A stretch of 64,000 bases of DNA from Bradyrhizobium sp. ORS 278 (GTDB lineage Bacteria > Pseudomonadota > Alphaproteobacteria > Rhizobiales > Xanthobacteraceae). The translations under genes and the position numbers were made by a program. The notes under the pieces are model-generated. The model worked only from the letters and a program-made list of their open reading frames with translations, did no database searches and was not told where the DNA came from. The DNA lies in the NCBI RefSeq assembly GCF_000026145.1, contig NC_009445.1:7067001-7131000 (forward strand), written 5' to 3'. Positions 16,133-24,543 of the stretch are shown one piece after another (within the stretch, counting starts at the first letter, position 1; every line of letters begins with the position of its first letter).

Positions 16133-17554
16133 CTATTGGCAAAAATCTTCATTGTTGATGCGCTGACAGCGCGGGCCGGCCACCACGGCCTGGCGCGAGC
16201 AGCCGTCCTGGGTGTCGACCTTCTTCAACGCCCGGAGCGCAGCCATGGTCGGCCGGTGCCAGAGATAGTGCTCGTCGGTGAGCAGCGAGGACCGCCTGAG
16301 GCCGCCGACTGTCGGCGGATCGAACGACCCACTCGGCGATCCGCCCATGCAACCCAGCCGGGTCAGCTCCTCCTGGATGCGGGAAATTAGTTCGCGCCCT
16401 TCGAAGGTCGGCCCCGCGCTGTCCAGCACCATCGCTTCGCGCAGTCGCGATGCTGATGCGCGCGCCTCGAGCGCTTCAGGCGAGTCGGGAAACAACGAGG
16501 CCACAAGGTCGAAGGCCGCGGGCGTTCGAACCTGGCGGGCTCTCGCCAACACCTCGGCCGCCCCTGAATTGGCCGCCGGCCTGCGATCGGCGGATGCAGC
16601 TCGGCGCTGCTGCAGCACCTGGCGCGCCTGCGCGGCCTCCTCGCTGCCGGGGAAGCGGTCGACCAGCAGTTCGAACAGGGCGACATTGTCCGTTTCGGTC
16701 GCCGCCGCGAGCAGTTGGGCCGACTGGCTTGGCGGCGGCGCGGGCGGGAGGAAATAGAAGTCCTGCTCAATCGACGTGGACTCCCATGGGATCTGCTGCT
16801 CGGCTGTTGCCAGCCTGACCTGCCGGCGCACGCTCTTAAAAACGTCCTCCAGCTTCTCGCCGGGCATGCTCATCGCCTGCGCCAGGGCAAGCGCGTAGGG
16901 GCTGTGGCCGTTGTCACCGTCGAACGCGGCTTTTCCCGAGCCGGTCGCCGATGCGATGAAGGCACCATAGACCGCGCCCATCGGCGCCAGCCCGAGCAGC
17001 GCGTTCGATGTCGCCGCCCCCTCCGGGAATGGATTGTCGCGACACGCATCGAGGATCAGAATATTGACGCGGTTGCCGGCCGATGACAGTCGGTCCGCAA
17101 TACGCTTGACGCTCACGGCCCGGCCGGCGATGTCCGCCTTGCGCTTGATGTCCGCGTCGACCGGCACGAGGTAATTGAGCCCGTCGCTCTCCAGACCATG
17201 GCCGGCATAGTAGAACACCGAAACGGCGTCGGGGCCGCGCTGCCTGATGACTTGTGCGAACGCCTCGACGTCCTCACCCATCGCCTTCAAATCGCGATTC
17301 GCCCTCAGCGTGACATCGAAGCCGAGCTGTCGAAGCCTTTCGGCAATCAAATCGGCGTCCTTGCCAGGATTTTCGAGCGGGCGGAGCTGCGAGTAGCGGG
17401 CGTTGCCGATGACGAGAGCCACGCGCGGCGCCGAGCTCGGTACCGTTTTCCTCTGAGCGTCGGCCGCCCAACCTGCGACGATGCCGTTCAGGACGAGCCA
17501 GACGGCGAGAGCCCCGATGGGCCAGACCGAGCGCGGGAAAAAACTTGTTCGCAT
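16133..17554 (-). CDS. secreted or membrane-anchored caspase-fold (peptidase C14) protein
   Basis: 473 residues. A hydrophobic segment at about 11-30 ending WAADAQ is a signal peptide or anchor. The p20 caspase-like domain covers about 44-270, beginning RVALVIGNARY. The catalytic dyad His119 (YYAGHG) and Cys171 (LDACRDNPF) is intact, so proteolytic activity is plausible. The region from about 285 to 375 is helical and Ala/Arg rich. The end (ISRIQEELTRLGCMGGSPSG) resembles a degenerate peptidoglycan-binding repeat. It is divergent from a run of secreted unknown proteins, separated by about 100 bases. Substrate unknown. Confidence 0.88.
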   Translation of the reverse strand: MRTSFFPRSVWPIGALAVWLVLNGIVAGWAADAQRKTVPSSAPRVALVIGNARYSQLRPLENPGKDADLIAERLRQLGFDVTLRANRDLKAMGEDVEAFAQVIRQRGPDAVSVFYYAGHGLESDGLNYLVPVDADIKRKADIAGRAVSVKRIADRLSSAGNRVNILILDACRDNPFPEGAATSNALLGLAPMGAVYGAFIASATGSGKAAFDGDNGHSPYALALAQAMSMPGEKLEDVFKSVRRQVRLATAEQQIPWESTSIEQDFYFLPPAPPPSQSAQLLAAATETDNVALFELLVDRFPGSEEAAQARQVLQQRRAASADRRPAANSGAAEVLARARQVRTPAAFDLVASLFPDSPEALEARASASRLREAMVLDSAGPTFEGRELISRIQEELTRLGCMGGSPSGSFDPPTVGGLRRSSLLTDEHYLWHRPTMAALRALKKVDTQDGCSRQAVVAGPRCQRINNEDFCQ

Positions 17555-17656
17555 GTTCGCATGATACCGAAGCGCTCACGACGCGCCACCCTCATCGAAT
17601 TGACGCCAGACAGCAGCTATGGTCCGCTCCGGCATTTCCACTTGCGCAGCGCCCTG

Positions 17657-18223
17657 ATGCCGCGACCTACAATCATAGTGCTGATCGGTTGCTTGCTGTG
17701 GAGCGGGTCGGCGACGGCGGAGGTCCTGAGCGGCCGCGAAGTCCAGAACCTTCTGGCCGGCGGCCCGGAGGGCACCACGATCGTTTTCCAAGGCGGAACC
17801 GACAAGCTGTTCTTTTCCCCGGCGCTGAAGAACAGGCTGCGGGTGAGCCCCGAACTGGGGCCCGATTTCATCAAGCGGAAGATCCTGCGCAGCACGGTCG
17901 CGGAGGGCGTGTTCGTCAGCGCGTCGATCGACAACGGCAAGCCGCGAACGATCACCGGGATTGCGGGGATCGCCGCCGACAACGACAGCGGACACGGAAT
18001 CCTGACGCTGCTGCAGACATTTCCCGACGATACCAGCCTCAAGGCGTTCGAGAAGCGTGACCGGCTCTATGCCGTCGTGATCGTCGAGGATGCGCCAGGC
18101 GGCATTGTGTGCCGCAGATCACAGTGGGAGAGGCTGTTTTCACTCAAGGGGGATCCGAAGATGATGACGGTGCCGTGCGAATTCCTCGTCGGCAATGCCA
18201 TCACGCCCTCGACGGGCAGGTAA
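17657..18223 (+). CDS. secreted protein of unknown function
   Basis: 188 residues from this ATG (MPRPTIIVLIGC), with a signal peptide likely cleaved after SATA at about residue 21. The open frame reaches upstream to 17198 but that part is antisense to the caspase gene, so the ATG directly before the signal peptide is chosen. Two Cys residues near the C-terminus (VCRRSQW, VPCEFLV) could form a disulfide. I recognize no domain. It is followed by three tandem paralogous small secreted proteins with gaps of 20-50 bases, suggesting one operon divergent from the caspase-fold gene. Confidence 0.75.
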   Translation: MPRPTIIVLIGCLLWSGSATAEVLSGREVQNLLAGGPEGTTIVFQGGTDKLFFSPALKNRLRVSPELGPDFIKRKILRSTVAEGVFVSASIDNGKPRTITGIAGIAADNDSGHGILTLLQTFPDDTSLKAFEKRDRLYAVVIVEDAPGGIVCRRSQWERLFSLKGDPKMMTVPCEFLVGNAITPSTGR

Positions 18224-18247
18224 CAGCAGACAGCGGGACGACTGAAG

Positions 18248-18712
18248 ATGACGAGCGCAACGTTAACGGGCCCCTCCGCCACGCGCTCCGGGCGCTGGCT
18301 GCTCATGGCAGCGCTGGCGCTGTTCACACTGCTTGCATTCCTGCCGGCACGGCCGGCCATGGCCTCAGGAGCGCTGATTGCGGCATCCAACGAAGCGACG
18401 GCCGGACTGGACGCATGCGGCACCAGGAAAAGTGCGGATCTCTACAAGTGCGTCGCCGACGTCCTCGACCGGTTGAACGCCCGGATCGCACCGATCAACG
18501 TGCCCGAGACCAAACGCGCCTTGCAGACGGCTGCACAGGAGCTGCGGTCCGCAACTTCCAAGACCCTTGCCATGTCCGCAATCGCGCGCTGCCAATCCGC
18601 CATTTCCGCCGTCATCCGTCAGGAGCGCGCAGCCGGTGGCGAAGCCAAGGGCCTTGCCGCGGTCGCCGGCGTGCTGTCCCGCGCTATGCGCCTGATCCAG
18701 AGCAAAGGCTGA
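18248..18712 (+). CDS. small secreted protein, tandem paralog 1 of 3
   Basis: 154 residues. After a hydrophobic signal segment ending about ARPAMA comes a conserved body shared with the next two genes: a Cys, then LYKCVADVLDRLNARIA, VPETKRALQTAAQELR, an Ala/Ser helix, ARCQSAI and the end AMRLIQSKG. Three Cys positions are shared by all copies. The body is predicted helical and without a domain I recognize. The start at 18248 lies 24 bases after the preceding gene. Confidence 0.75.
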   Translation: MTSATLTGPSATRSGRWLLMAALALFTLLAFLPARPAMASGALIAASNEATAGLDACGTRKSADLYKCVADVLDRLNARIAPINVPETKRALQTAAQELRSATSKTLAMSAIARCQSAISAVIRQERAAGGEAKGLAAVAGVLSRAMRLIQSKG

Positions 18713-18761
18713 CCAGAAGGGGCGCGTGTCGGCGAAGGTTTCGTCTGCAAGGGGGAAAGAC

Positions 18762-19256
18762 GTGAAACTCAGAAAGCTGTTGGAGAACGTGTCGTGCGCT
18801 TTCAGCGGGAGATGGCGACGCTGCCTGCCCGTCGCGGTGCTGGCGTTGGTCGTGCTGGCCGGCCCATGGCAGGTTCGGCCAGCGACGGCGTCGAGCGCGC
18901 TGATCGCCGCGTCGACCCAGGCGGTCGGCGGACTCGAAATGTGCAGGAGCAAGCAGGGCAAGGAGCTCTACAATTGCGTGGCCGACGTGCTCGACCGGCT
19001 GGCCTCCAACATTGGCGCGGCCAATGTCCCGGAGACGCAACGGGCGCTGCAGACCGCGGCGACCGGCTTGCGCGCCGCCACTTCCAAGGCCCAAGCCGTT
19101 TCGGCAATTGCACGCTGCCAATCGGTGATCTCCGGGTACTTGAAGCAGGTGCGCGCGGCCGGAGATCGCTATGTCCCGGGATTGGGCGACACTGGCCTGA
19201 TCTCGATCTCGGGGGTGCTGTCGCGCGCGATCCAGCTGATCCAGAGCAAGGGCTGA
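18762..19256 (+). CDS. small secreted protein, tandem paralog 2 of 3
   Basis: 164 residues from a GTG preceded by a GGGGG ribosome binding site about six bases upstream; an in-frame GTG at 18726 lacks one. The signal segment LPVAVLALVVLAGPW ends near ATAS. The body repeats the family pattern: CRSKQGKELYNCVADVLDRL, VPETQRALQTAATGLRAATSKA, ARCQSVIS, and the end AIQLIQSKG. It is closest to paralog 1. Function unknown. Confidence 0.75.
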   Translation: MKLRKLLENVSCAFSGRWRRCLPVAVLALVVLAGPWQVRPATASSALIAASTQAVGGLEMCRSKQGKELYNCVADVLDRLASNIGAANVPETQRALQTAATGLRAATSKAQAVSAIARCQSVISGYLKQVRAAGDRYVPGLGDTGLISISGVLSRAIQLIQSKG

Positions 19257-19278
19257 CCCACAGGCGGGACACGCAGGC

Positions 19279-19749
19279 ATGCCTTCCGAGACGCAATCTC
19301 ACCGTCTGACGCTGGCGACGATAATGCTGGCCTTGCTGGCACTGCTCGCCGCCACGCCTGTCCGGGCCGACGCAGGCATGGCTGCCGCCGCAATGTCCGC
19401 CAATGGCGGACTCGCGGCTTGCTCCGCCAACACTGGCAAGGCGCTTTACGAGTGCGTTGCCAATGTACTGGACAAACTGAGCAACGACATAACGGCGCCT
19501 GGCGTGCCGGAGACGCGCCGCGCGCTCAGCAATGCCGCGGCGGGGGTGCGTGCGGCCGCGACCAAGGCGCAGGCCCTGTCGGCCGTGACGCAGTGCCGGG
19601 CGTTGATCACGAGCGCCCTCGCCAAGGTGCGCGCGCTTGGCGGCGGCTACGTCGCCGGCTGGGGTGGCGGCGCCGGAGCTGGAGCGGGGCTGGCAGCCGT
19701 CTCCGATGTGCTCGCTCGCGCAGCCAAGCTGATCCAATCCAAAGGATGA
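19279..19749 (+). CDS. small secreted protein, tandem paralog 3 of 3
   Basis: 156 residues, 22 bases after paralog 2. The signal peptide LATIMLALLALLAATPVRADA is clear. The body has the family pattern (CSANTGKALYECVANVLDKL, VPETRRALSNAAAGVRAAATKA, TQCRAL, end AAKLIQSKG) with a Gly/Ala-rich insertion (GWGGGAGAGAG) before the last helix. It is the most diverged of the three. It ends ten bases before a convergent gene. Confidence 0.75.
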   Translation: MPSETQSHRLTLATIMLALLALLAATPVRADAGMAAAAMSANGGLAACSANTGKALYECVANVLDKLSNDITAPGVPETRRALSNAAAGVRAAATKAQALSAVTQCRALITSALAKVRALGGGYVAGWGGGAGAGAGLAAVSDVLARAAKLIQSKG

Positions 19750-19759
19750 GCGGTGCAGC

Positions 19760-20716
19760 TCAGTCTGGCCAGACCAGTGCCTGCAGCTCATCGAAACTGC
19801 GGACCTTGGATGGCCAGTCCGGGATGCAGATGTGCCGCACGGGATCGCTGGCCCTGTGCAACAGCATCAAGGCGAGCAGCCGGCGCTTGAACTGCCAGGT
19901 GATCTCGCCGGGCGTCAGGCCATAGCCTTCGAACAGAGCGCGCACACGTCCCCGATGGCCGGCCGCCATGAAGGCACTGGGCCCCAGCAGGTCGTATTCG
20001 CCGAACCCGGCCATGACATCGCCGAAGTCGAACAGCCCGCTCAGACGCCAGCCTCTGCCGTCCGGTGCGACCAGGAAGTTCTCCGGAATGTATTCCCCGG
20101 TCAGAATGACGGGCGATGGATCCCGCGGCAGGATTGCAGCCGCCTCCTGCAGCAGATCATCCAGCTCATCCAGCAAAGGCGACGGCAGGCCGAGCCGCTG
20201 ATGGCGATCGCGGCAGGCTGCGAATTGAGCCTGCAGGAAATCGGACCAGCTCGGCCCAAGCGCGAGCAACTCGCCGGCCGGGACCCGCTGGACATCGGCG
20301 ATCAGCCGGCCGAGTTGCCGGAGCATGTGCTGCTTGTCCGGCTCGTCCAGTTGCGGCCAGACCTCGGAGGCAGGATCGCCGTCGAGACGCGTCATGATCA
20401 GATAGGACCAGCCGTCGCGTTCGCCCTCGTACAGCAGTTCGGGCGTGGTCACATCGGCCAGACGACGGAACATCAGACGCAGCGTCGTCCGCTCCGACAG
20501 GAACTGGTCCCGAAGCAGGGATGGGAAGATCTTCAGGATCGCGCCGTCACCGATCGAGGCGACCAGATTGGTGCCAGCGCCAAACGGCACGAGGCGCGCG
20601 GCGGCATGGCCATGGCTCCGAGCAATGTCATGCGCAGCCGGCAGCCAGCATGCCGTATCGGCACGCAGGCGCCGCAACTGCGCGGCATCGGCGACATCAG
20701 GCAACCGCGCCATCAC
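19760..20716 (-). CDS. aminoglycoside-phosphotransferase/choline-kinase fold protein, altered catalytic loop
   Basis: 318 residues with the APH-family layout: nucleotide loop FGAGTNLVASIGDGAILKIF (44-63), hinge SYLIMTRLDG (about 104-113), catalytic loop TGEYIPEN (206-213) and metal-binding DFG (230-232). In active APH enzymes the loop is HGDxxxxN; here His is Thr and the catalytic Asp is Glu208, while Asn213 and Asp230 are kept. Activity may be changed or lost. Its ATG overlaps the stop of the upstream binding-protein gene, so the two are translationally coupled. The substrate is unknown. Confidence 0.75.
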   Translation of the reverse strand: MMARLPDVADAAQLRRLRADTACWLPAAHDIARSHGHAAARLVPFGAGTNLVASIGDGAILKIFPSLLRDQFLSERTTLRLMFRRLADVTTPELLYEGERDGWSYLIMTRLDGDPASEVWPQLDEPDKQHMLRQLGRLIADVQRVPAGELLALGPSWSDFLQAQFAACRDRHQRLGLPSPLLDELDDLLQEAAAILPRDPSPVILTGEYIPENFLVAPDGRGWRLSGLFDFGDVMAGFGEYDLLGPSAFMAAGHRGRVRALFEGYGLTPGEITWQFKRRLLALMLLHRASDPVRHICIPDWPSKVRSFDELQALVWPD

Positions 20717-22059
20717 CGATCCGGGCTTGCGCGCTCGAATTGCCGCAGCAGGCGATTGCCGCGTTCGACGGCGGCATCCAGCGCTGCGTGCGCCGGCTTG
20801 CGGCCGCTGAACGCCTGCTCCATCTCGTCCTCGACCGCGTCGCGGATCAGCACGAAGGAGCCGAGTCGCAGGCCGCGCGAGTTCTCGGTCGGCGGATGCA
20901 GTGTCACCTGTTCGATCGAGATCGCCGTGCCCGGATTGCGGTCGTAGAAACCTTGCGCGCGGGTGAGATCGAACGCAGCCTGGGTGATCGGCAAATAGCC
21001 CGTGTTCTGATGCCAGGCCGCCTGGACATCCGGCCTTGACAGATAGGCGAAGAACTTGGCGACGCCCTTATATTCCGCGGCAGGACGGTCGCGCAGCACC
21101 CACAGCGTCGCACCACCGATGATCGAATTCTGCGGCGCGCCCGCAACGTCGGGCCAGAACGGCATCATGCCGAAGCCGACCTCGAACTTCGAGTTCGCCT
21201 TGATGTCGGCGCGCGTCGCCGAGGAGCCGATGAAGATGCCGCACTCCCCCTTCTGGAAGCGTGGCTCGGCTGCCTGACCCCGGCCGCCATAGTCGAACAC
21301 TTTGCCCTTCTGCCAATCGGCGAGTTGCGCGATGTGACGCGTCACAACAGGATGATTGAAGGTCAGCACGGCGTCCAGGCCACCAAAGCCGTTGGCCTTG
21401 GTGGCGATGGGCAGATTGTGGAATGCCGCGAAGTTCTCGATATGGATCCAGGACGGCCACGACGTTGTGAAGCCGCACGCCACGCCATGCTCGCGCAGAC
21501 GTTTGGCGGCCTGTCCGAGCTCTGGCCAGGTCCGCGGCGCGATCGCGGGATCGAGTCCGGCGGCGCGGAATTGATCCTTGTTGTAATAGAGGATCGGCGT
21601 CGACGCGTTGAACGGGAACGACAGCAGATTGCCGTCGGCGTCGGCATAGTAGCCGGCGACGGCCGGTAGATAGGCCGATGGCGAAAAGCTTTCCTGCTCG
21701 TCGCGCATCAATTCGAACACCGGATAGATCGCGCCCCTGGCCGCGGTCATGGTGGCCGTCGCGATCTCGTTCACCTGGACGATCGCCGGCTGGCCGCGCG
21801 AGCGAAACGCGAAGATGGCCGCGGTCACGGTCTCCGTGTAGCTGCCCTTGTAGCTCGGCACGATGCGATAATCGGACTGCGACGCGTTGAAGTCCGCCGC
21901 GAGACGGTCGACCTGCTTGCCGAGTTCGCCCGACATCGCATGCCACCACATGATGTCGGTCGCGGCATGGGCCGTCTCGGCGCAAGCAGCCGCAGCAGAA
22001 AGGATTCCAATCCAAAGCATGCGCAAGAAAATCGACACCTGACGCGAACTCCGAATCAA
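20713..22059 (-). CDS. ABC transporter substrate-binding protein, UgpB (sn-glycerol-3-phosphate) type
   Basis: About 448 residues, periplasmic, extracellular solute-binding family 1. A signal peptide ends near AETAHAA. The body matches UgpB: IMWWHAMSGELGKQVDRLAADFNAS, then PFNASTPILYYNKD, GECGIFIGSSATRADI and a late AYLSRPDVQAAWHQNTGYLPIT. No permease or ATPase genes accompany it; instead the APH-fold gene follows with a 4-base overlap. The start is uncertain: TTG at 22059 gives a signal with positive charges, ATG at 22020 does not. Confidence 0.85.
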   Translation of the reverse strand: MIRSSRQVSIFLRMLWIGILSAAAACAETAHAATDIMWWHAMSGELGKQVDRLAADFNASQSDYRIVPSYKGSYTETVTAAIFAFRSRGQPAIVQVNEIATATMTAARGAIYPVFELMRDEQESFSPSAYLPAVAGYYADADGNLLSFPFNASTPILYYNKDQFRAAGLDPAIAPRTWPELGQAAKRLREHGVACGFTTSWPSWIHIENFAAFHNLPIATKANGFGGLDAVLTFNHPVVTRHIAQLADWQKGKVFDYGGRGQAAEPRFQKGECGIFIGSSATRADIKANSKFEVGFGMMPFWPDVAGAPQNSIIGGATLWVLRDRPAAEYKGVAKFFAYLSRPDVQAAWHQNTGYLPITQAAFDLTRAQGFYDRNPGTAISIEQVTLHPPTENSRGLRLGSFVLIRDAVEDEMEQAFSGRKPAHAALDAAVERGNRLLRQFERASPDR

Positions 22060-22461
22060 TCAATAAAATCTCGCCGTGGACGAAAATCGCCATCGGGCGA
22101 ACTCTAGAGTTCGACAACCCTTGGCTGCAACAACTTTGCGGCAAACCATTGACGCGTGGCGCTTTGGCGTCAGAATGGCCTTATAGCACCGGACGGGGGC
22201 TAAACTTGAACCTTTTTGCCGCCGGACCGACCTCATCATCAGGGGGAAAGTGTTGCCTGTGTACCGCGCTCGTCTTTCGTCGACGTCGAGAGTGGACGCT
22301 TCGCCGGTGCTGACGCAGGCTGCGGCGGGCGCGTGGTCCCGTGCGCGCGGGCCTTGCCGCCCCGCAGCGGCAACGCGCTTTGCATCGCAACACGGGAGTT
22401 CGGCTGCGCGGGACGGATCCTGCGCAGATAATATTCGCAAACGCGGCCCGAGGTAGCGATC
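22060..22461. other. intergenic region upstream of the histidine kinase operon
   Basis: About 400 bases between two divergent genes. It probably holds both promoters. The only other item seen is a weak small open frame at 22250-22456 (listed separately). Confidence 0.4.
22250..22456 (+). CDS. possible small leader ORF upstream of the histidine kinase
   Basis: A 68-codon frame starting with GTG three bases after AGGGGG, a strong ribosome binding site, and ending five bases before the kinase GTG; its stop overlaps the kinase ribosome binding site (GAGG). The protein is Arg/Ala/Ser rich, has no hydrophobic segment and looks like GC-rich noise. Only the placement supports it. Confidence 0.2.
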   Translation: MLPVYRARLSSTSRVDASPVLTQAAAGAWSRARGPCRPAAATRFASQHGSSAARDGSCADNIRKRGPR

Positions 22462-24543
22462 GTGGCGCGATCCGAGCAGCGGGCCCCCTTTCACCAGCCA
22501 CTCAGCCTGGCGGTTCTCGGGCGCGCTCGGATCGTGCGCGTGCTCCGGGCTGTGCCCATACGTTGGCGCATCCTCTCAATTGCCGCCCTCAACTCCGCCG
22601 TGGTGATCGTGCTCGCCGCGCTGATCTGGAACGGCGCCCGGGTGCTGGGCACGGCCTGGGACGACGTCCGCCAGGTGCGCGAGTCCGACAAGGTGCTGGC
22701 GCTGCTGGAGAGCGAGACCAGCCGGCTGCAGAACCTGATCCACCGCTACATCAATCAGCCGAGCCCGGAGCTGTTCGCCGAGATCCTGCTGCTGCGCGAG
22801 GCCGTGCTCGGCACGCTGACGACGCGCGCCTCGACCGATCCCATGCTGTCGGGATCGGTCGAGGATCTGGAGCGCGTCACCGTGCGCTTCCTCGACGGCT
22901 TCGGCGAGCTGCGCGGCCTGCAGGCGACGATCTCCAAGACCTATGAGGAGGAGGTGCTCGGCCCTGCCCGAGACATCGCCGGACTCTATTCGGCGATCGA
23001 AGGCGCGACCGGCCATCGCGACGCGGAGATCTGGCCGTCGCTCGGCAAATCGCGCGAGGCCTTCACGGCGATGCTGGTGGCCGCCAACTCCTACTATCTG
23101 TCGCTGACGCCGACCTCCGCGGATGACGCCCGCCGCAACATCGAGACGATCGAGAAGACCATCCCCGTCATGTCGGGCCTCGCCGACAATGACCCGCAGC
23201 ACCTCGCGCTGCAGCGGCTCTCGGCGCGCGCCGCCGCGCTACGCGCCGGGTTTTCCAAGCTGACGGATCAATTGAGCAATCGCACCGAGCTGTTGCGCAA
23301 CACCATCGACGCGAGCCAGGCGGAGACCATCGCCGTGATCGACGGGCTGTCGGTGAAGATGCGGCAGCACGAACAGAAGGCGCAGGCGACCTTCGACAAA
23401 ACCCTGCGCGACATCTCGCGCCGCGTGCTGTCGATTGCGGTCATTTTCCTCGGAATCATCCTGTCCGCCGGCGTGCTGATCGCACTGTCGATCCGGCTGC
23501 CGCTGCAGCAGATCATGGCGTCCATGCGCGCCATCACGCTTGGCGACTACGATCGGCGGGTTCAGGGGACCGAGGCGCGGGACGAGGTCGGCGCGATGGC
23601 CCGCGCAGTGGAGGTGTTCCGTGAGAACGCCATCGCCAAGCGCAAAACCGAGGACGAACTGCGGACAGCCAAGGAGAAGGCCGAAAGCGCGCTGCTCGAG
23701 CTCAATGCCGCGCAGCGCAATCTGATCGACGCCGAGCGGCTCGCGGCGCTCGGCGGCCTGGTCGCCGGCGTGGCTCACGAGGTGAACAACCCGATCGGCA
23801 TCAGCCTGACCGTCGCCTCGAGCTTCGCGCGCCGGGTCGAGATTTTCGAAGCTGCGCTGCGGTCGCCTGAAGGGGGCCTGCGACGGTCGCAACTGGAGGA
23901 GTTCGTGCGCACCTCGCGCGACGCCTCCGAACAATTGGTCGCCAATCTGCAGCGCGCCGGCGAGCTGATCCAGTCGTTCAAGCAGGTCGCCGTCGACCGG
24001 TCGCACGCCGAACGGCGGACTTTCGTCTTGAGCGAGGCCACCGATCAGATCATCACCAGCCTGAAGCCGGTGCTCAAGCGCGCCCCGATCACGCTGTCCG
24101 TCGATGTGCCCGAGGGACTTTTCATCGACGGCTATCCCGGGTTCTATGGCCAGATCCTGACCAACCTTTTCCTCAACGCGGTCAACCATGCCTTTGCCGA
24201 TGGCCGGTCGGGGACCATCTCGATCGCGGCGCGTCCTCGCGGCGCGGATGACATCGAGATCATTTTCGCCGATAACGGTGCCGGCATGACCCCCGAGGTC
24301 CAGCGTCAGGCTTTCGACCCGTTCTTCACGACGCGCCGCAACGAGGGTGGGACCGGATTGGGCCTGCATATCGTCTACAATCTCGTGACTCAGCAGCTCG
24401 GCGGCCGCATGATGCTGGAATCCCGCGAGGGACAAGGCACGACTTTTCGGATAATCATGCCGCGGGTCGCCAAGGGCGACACCGAGACAGCAATGGGTGA
24501 CGGAACGACGCAATGGCCGAACAGGACGATGTCCTCCACCTGA
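22462..24543 (+). CDS. membrane sensor histidine kinase (HAMP-HisKA-HATPase)
   Basis: 693 residues. Membrane helices at about 36-56 and 319-341 enclose a large helical periplasmic sensor domain. A HAMP domain follows (LPLQQIMASMRAITLGDYDRR), then a coiled coil (340-425), the dimerization helix with phospho-accepting His439 in GVAHEVNNPIG, and an ATPase with N-box NLFLNAVNHAF, G1 DNGAGM and G2 GGTGLGLHIV. GTG at 22462 has GAGG eight bases upstream. It overlaps the next kinase gene by 31 bases. The signal sensed is unknown. Confidence 0.92.
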   Translation: MARSEQRAPFHQPLSLAVLGRARIVRVLRAVPIRWRILSIAALNSAVVIVLAALIWNGARVLGTAWDDVRQVRESDKVLALLESETSRLQNLIHRYINQPSPELFAEILLLREAVLGTLTTRASTDPMLSGSVEDLERVTVRFLDGFGELRGLQATISKTYEEEVLGPARDIAGLYSAIEGATGHRDAEIWPSLGKSREAFTAMLVAANSYYLSLTPTSADDARRNIETIEKTIPVMSGLADNDPQHLALQRLSARAAALRAGFSKLTDQLSNRTELLRNTIDASQAETIAVIDGLSVKMRQHEQKAQATFDKTLRDISRRVLSIAVIFLGIILSAGVLIALSIRLPLQQIMASMRAITLGDYDRRVQGTEARDEVGAMARAVEVFRENAIAKRKTEDELRTAKEKAESALLELNAAQRNLIDAERLAALGGLVAGVAHEVNNPIGISLTVASSFARRVEIFEAALRSPEGGLRRSQLEEFVRTSRDASEQLVANLQRAGELIQSFKQVAVDRSHAERRTFVLSEATDQIITSLKPVLKRAPITLSVDVPEGLFIDGYPGFYGQILTNLFLNAVNHAFADGRSGTISIAARPRGADDIEIIFADNGAGMTPEVQRQAFDPFFTTRRNEGGTGLGLHIVYNLVTQQLGGRMMLESREGQGTTFRIIMPRVAKGDTETAMGDGTTQWPNRTMSST

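Noticed and set aside
17198..17656. N-terminal extension of the secreted unknown protein by 153 residues
   Set aside because: The extension is antisense to the caspase gene and the downstream ATG directly precedes a proper signal peptide.
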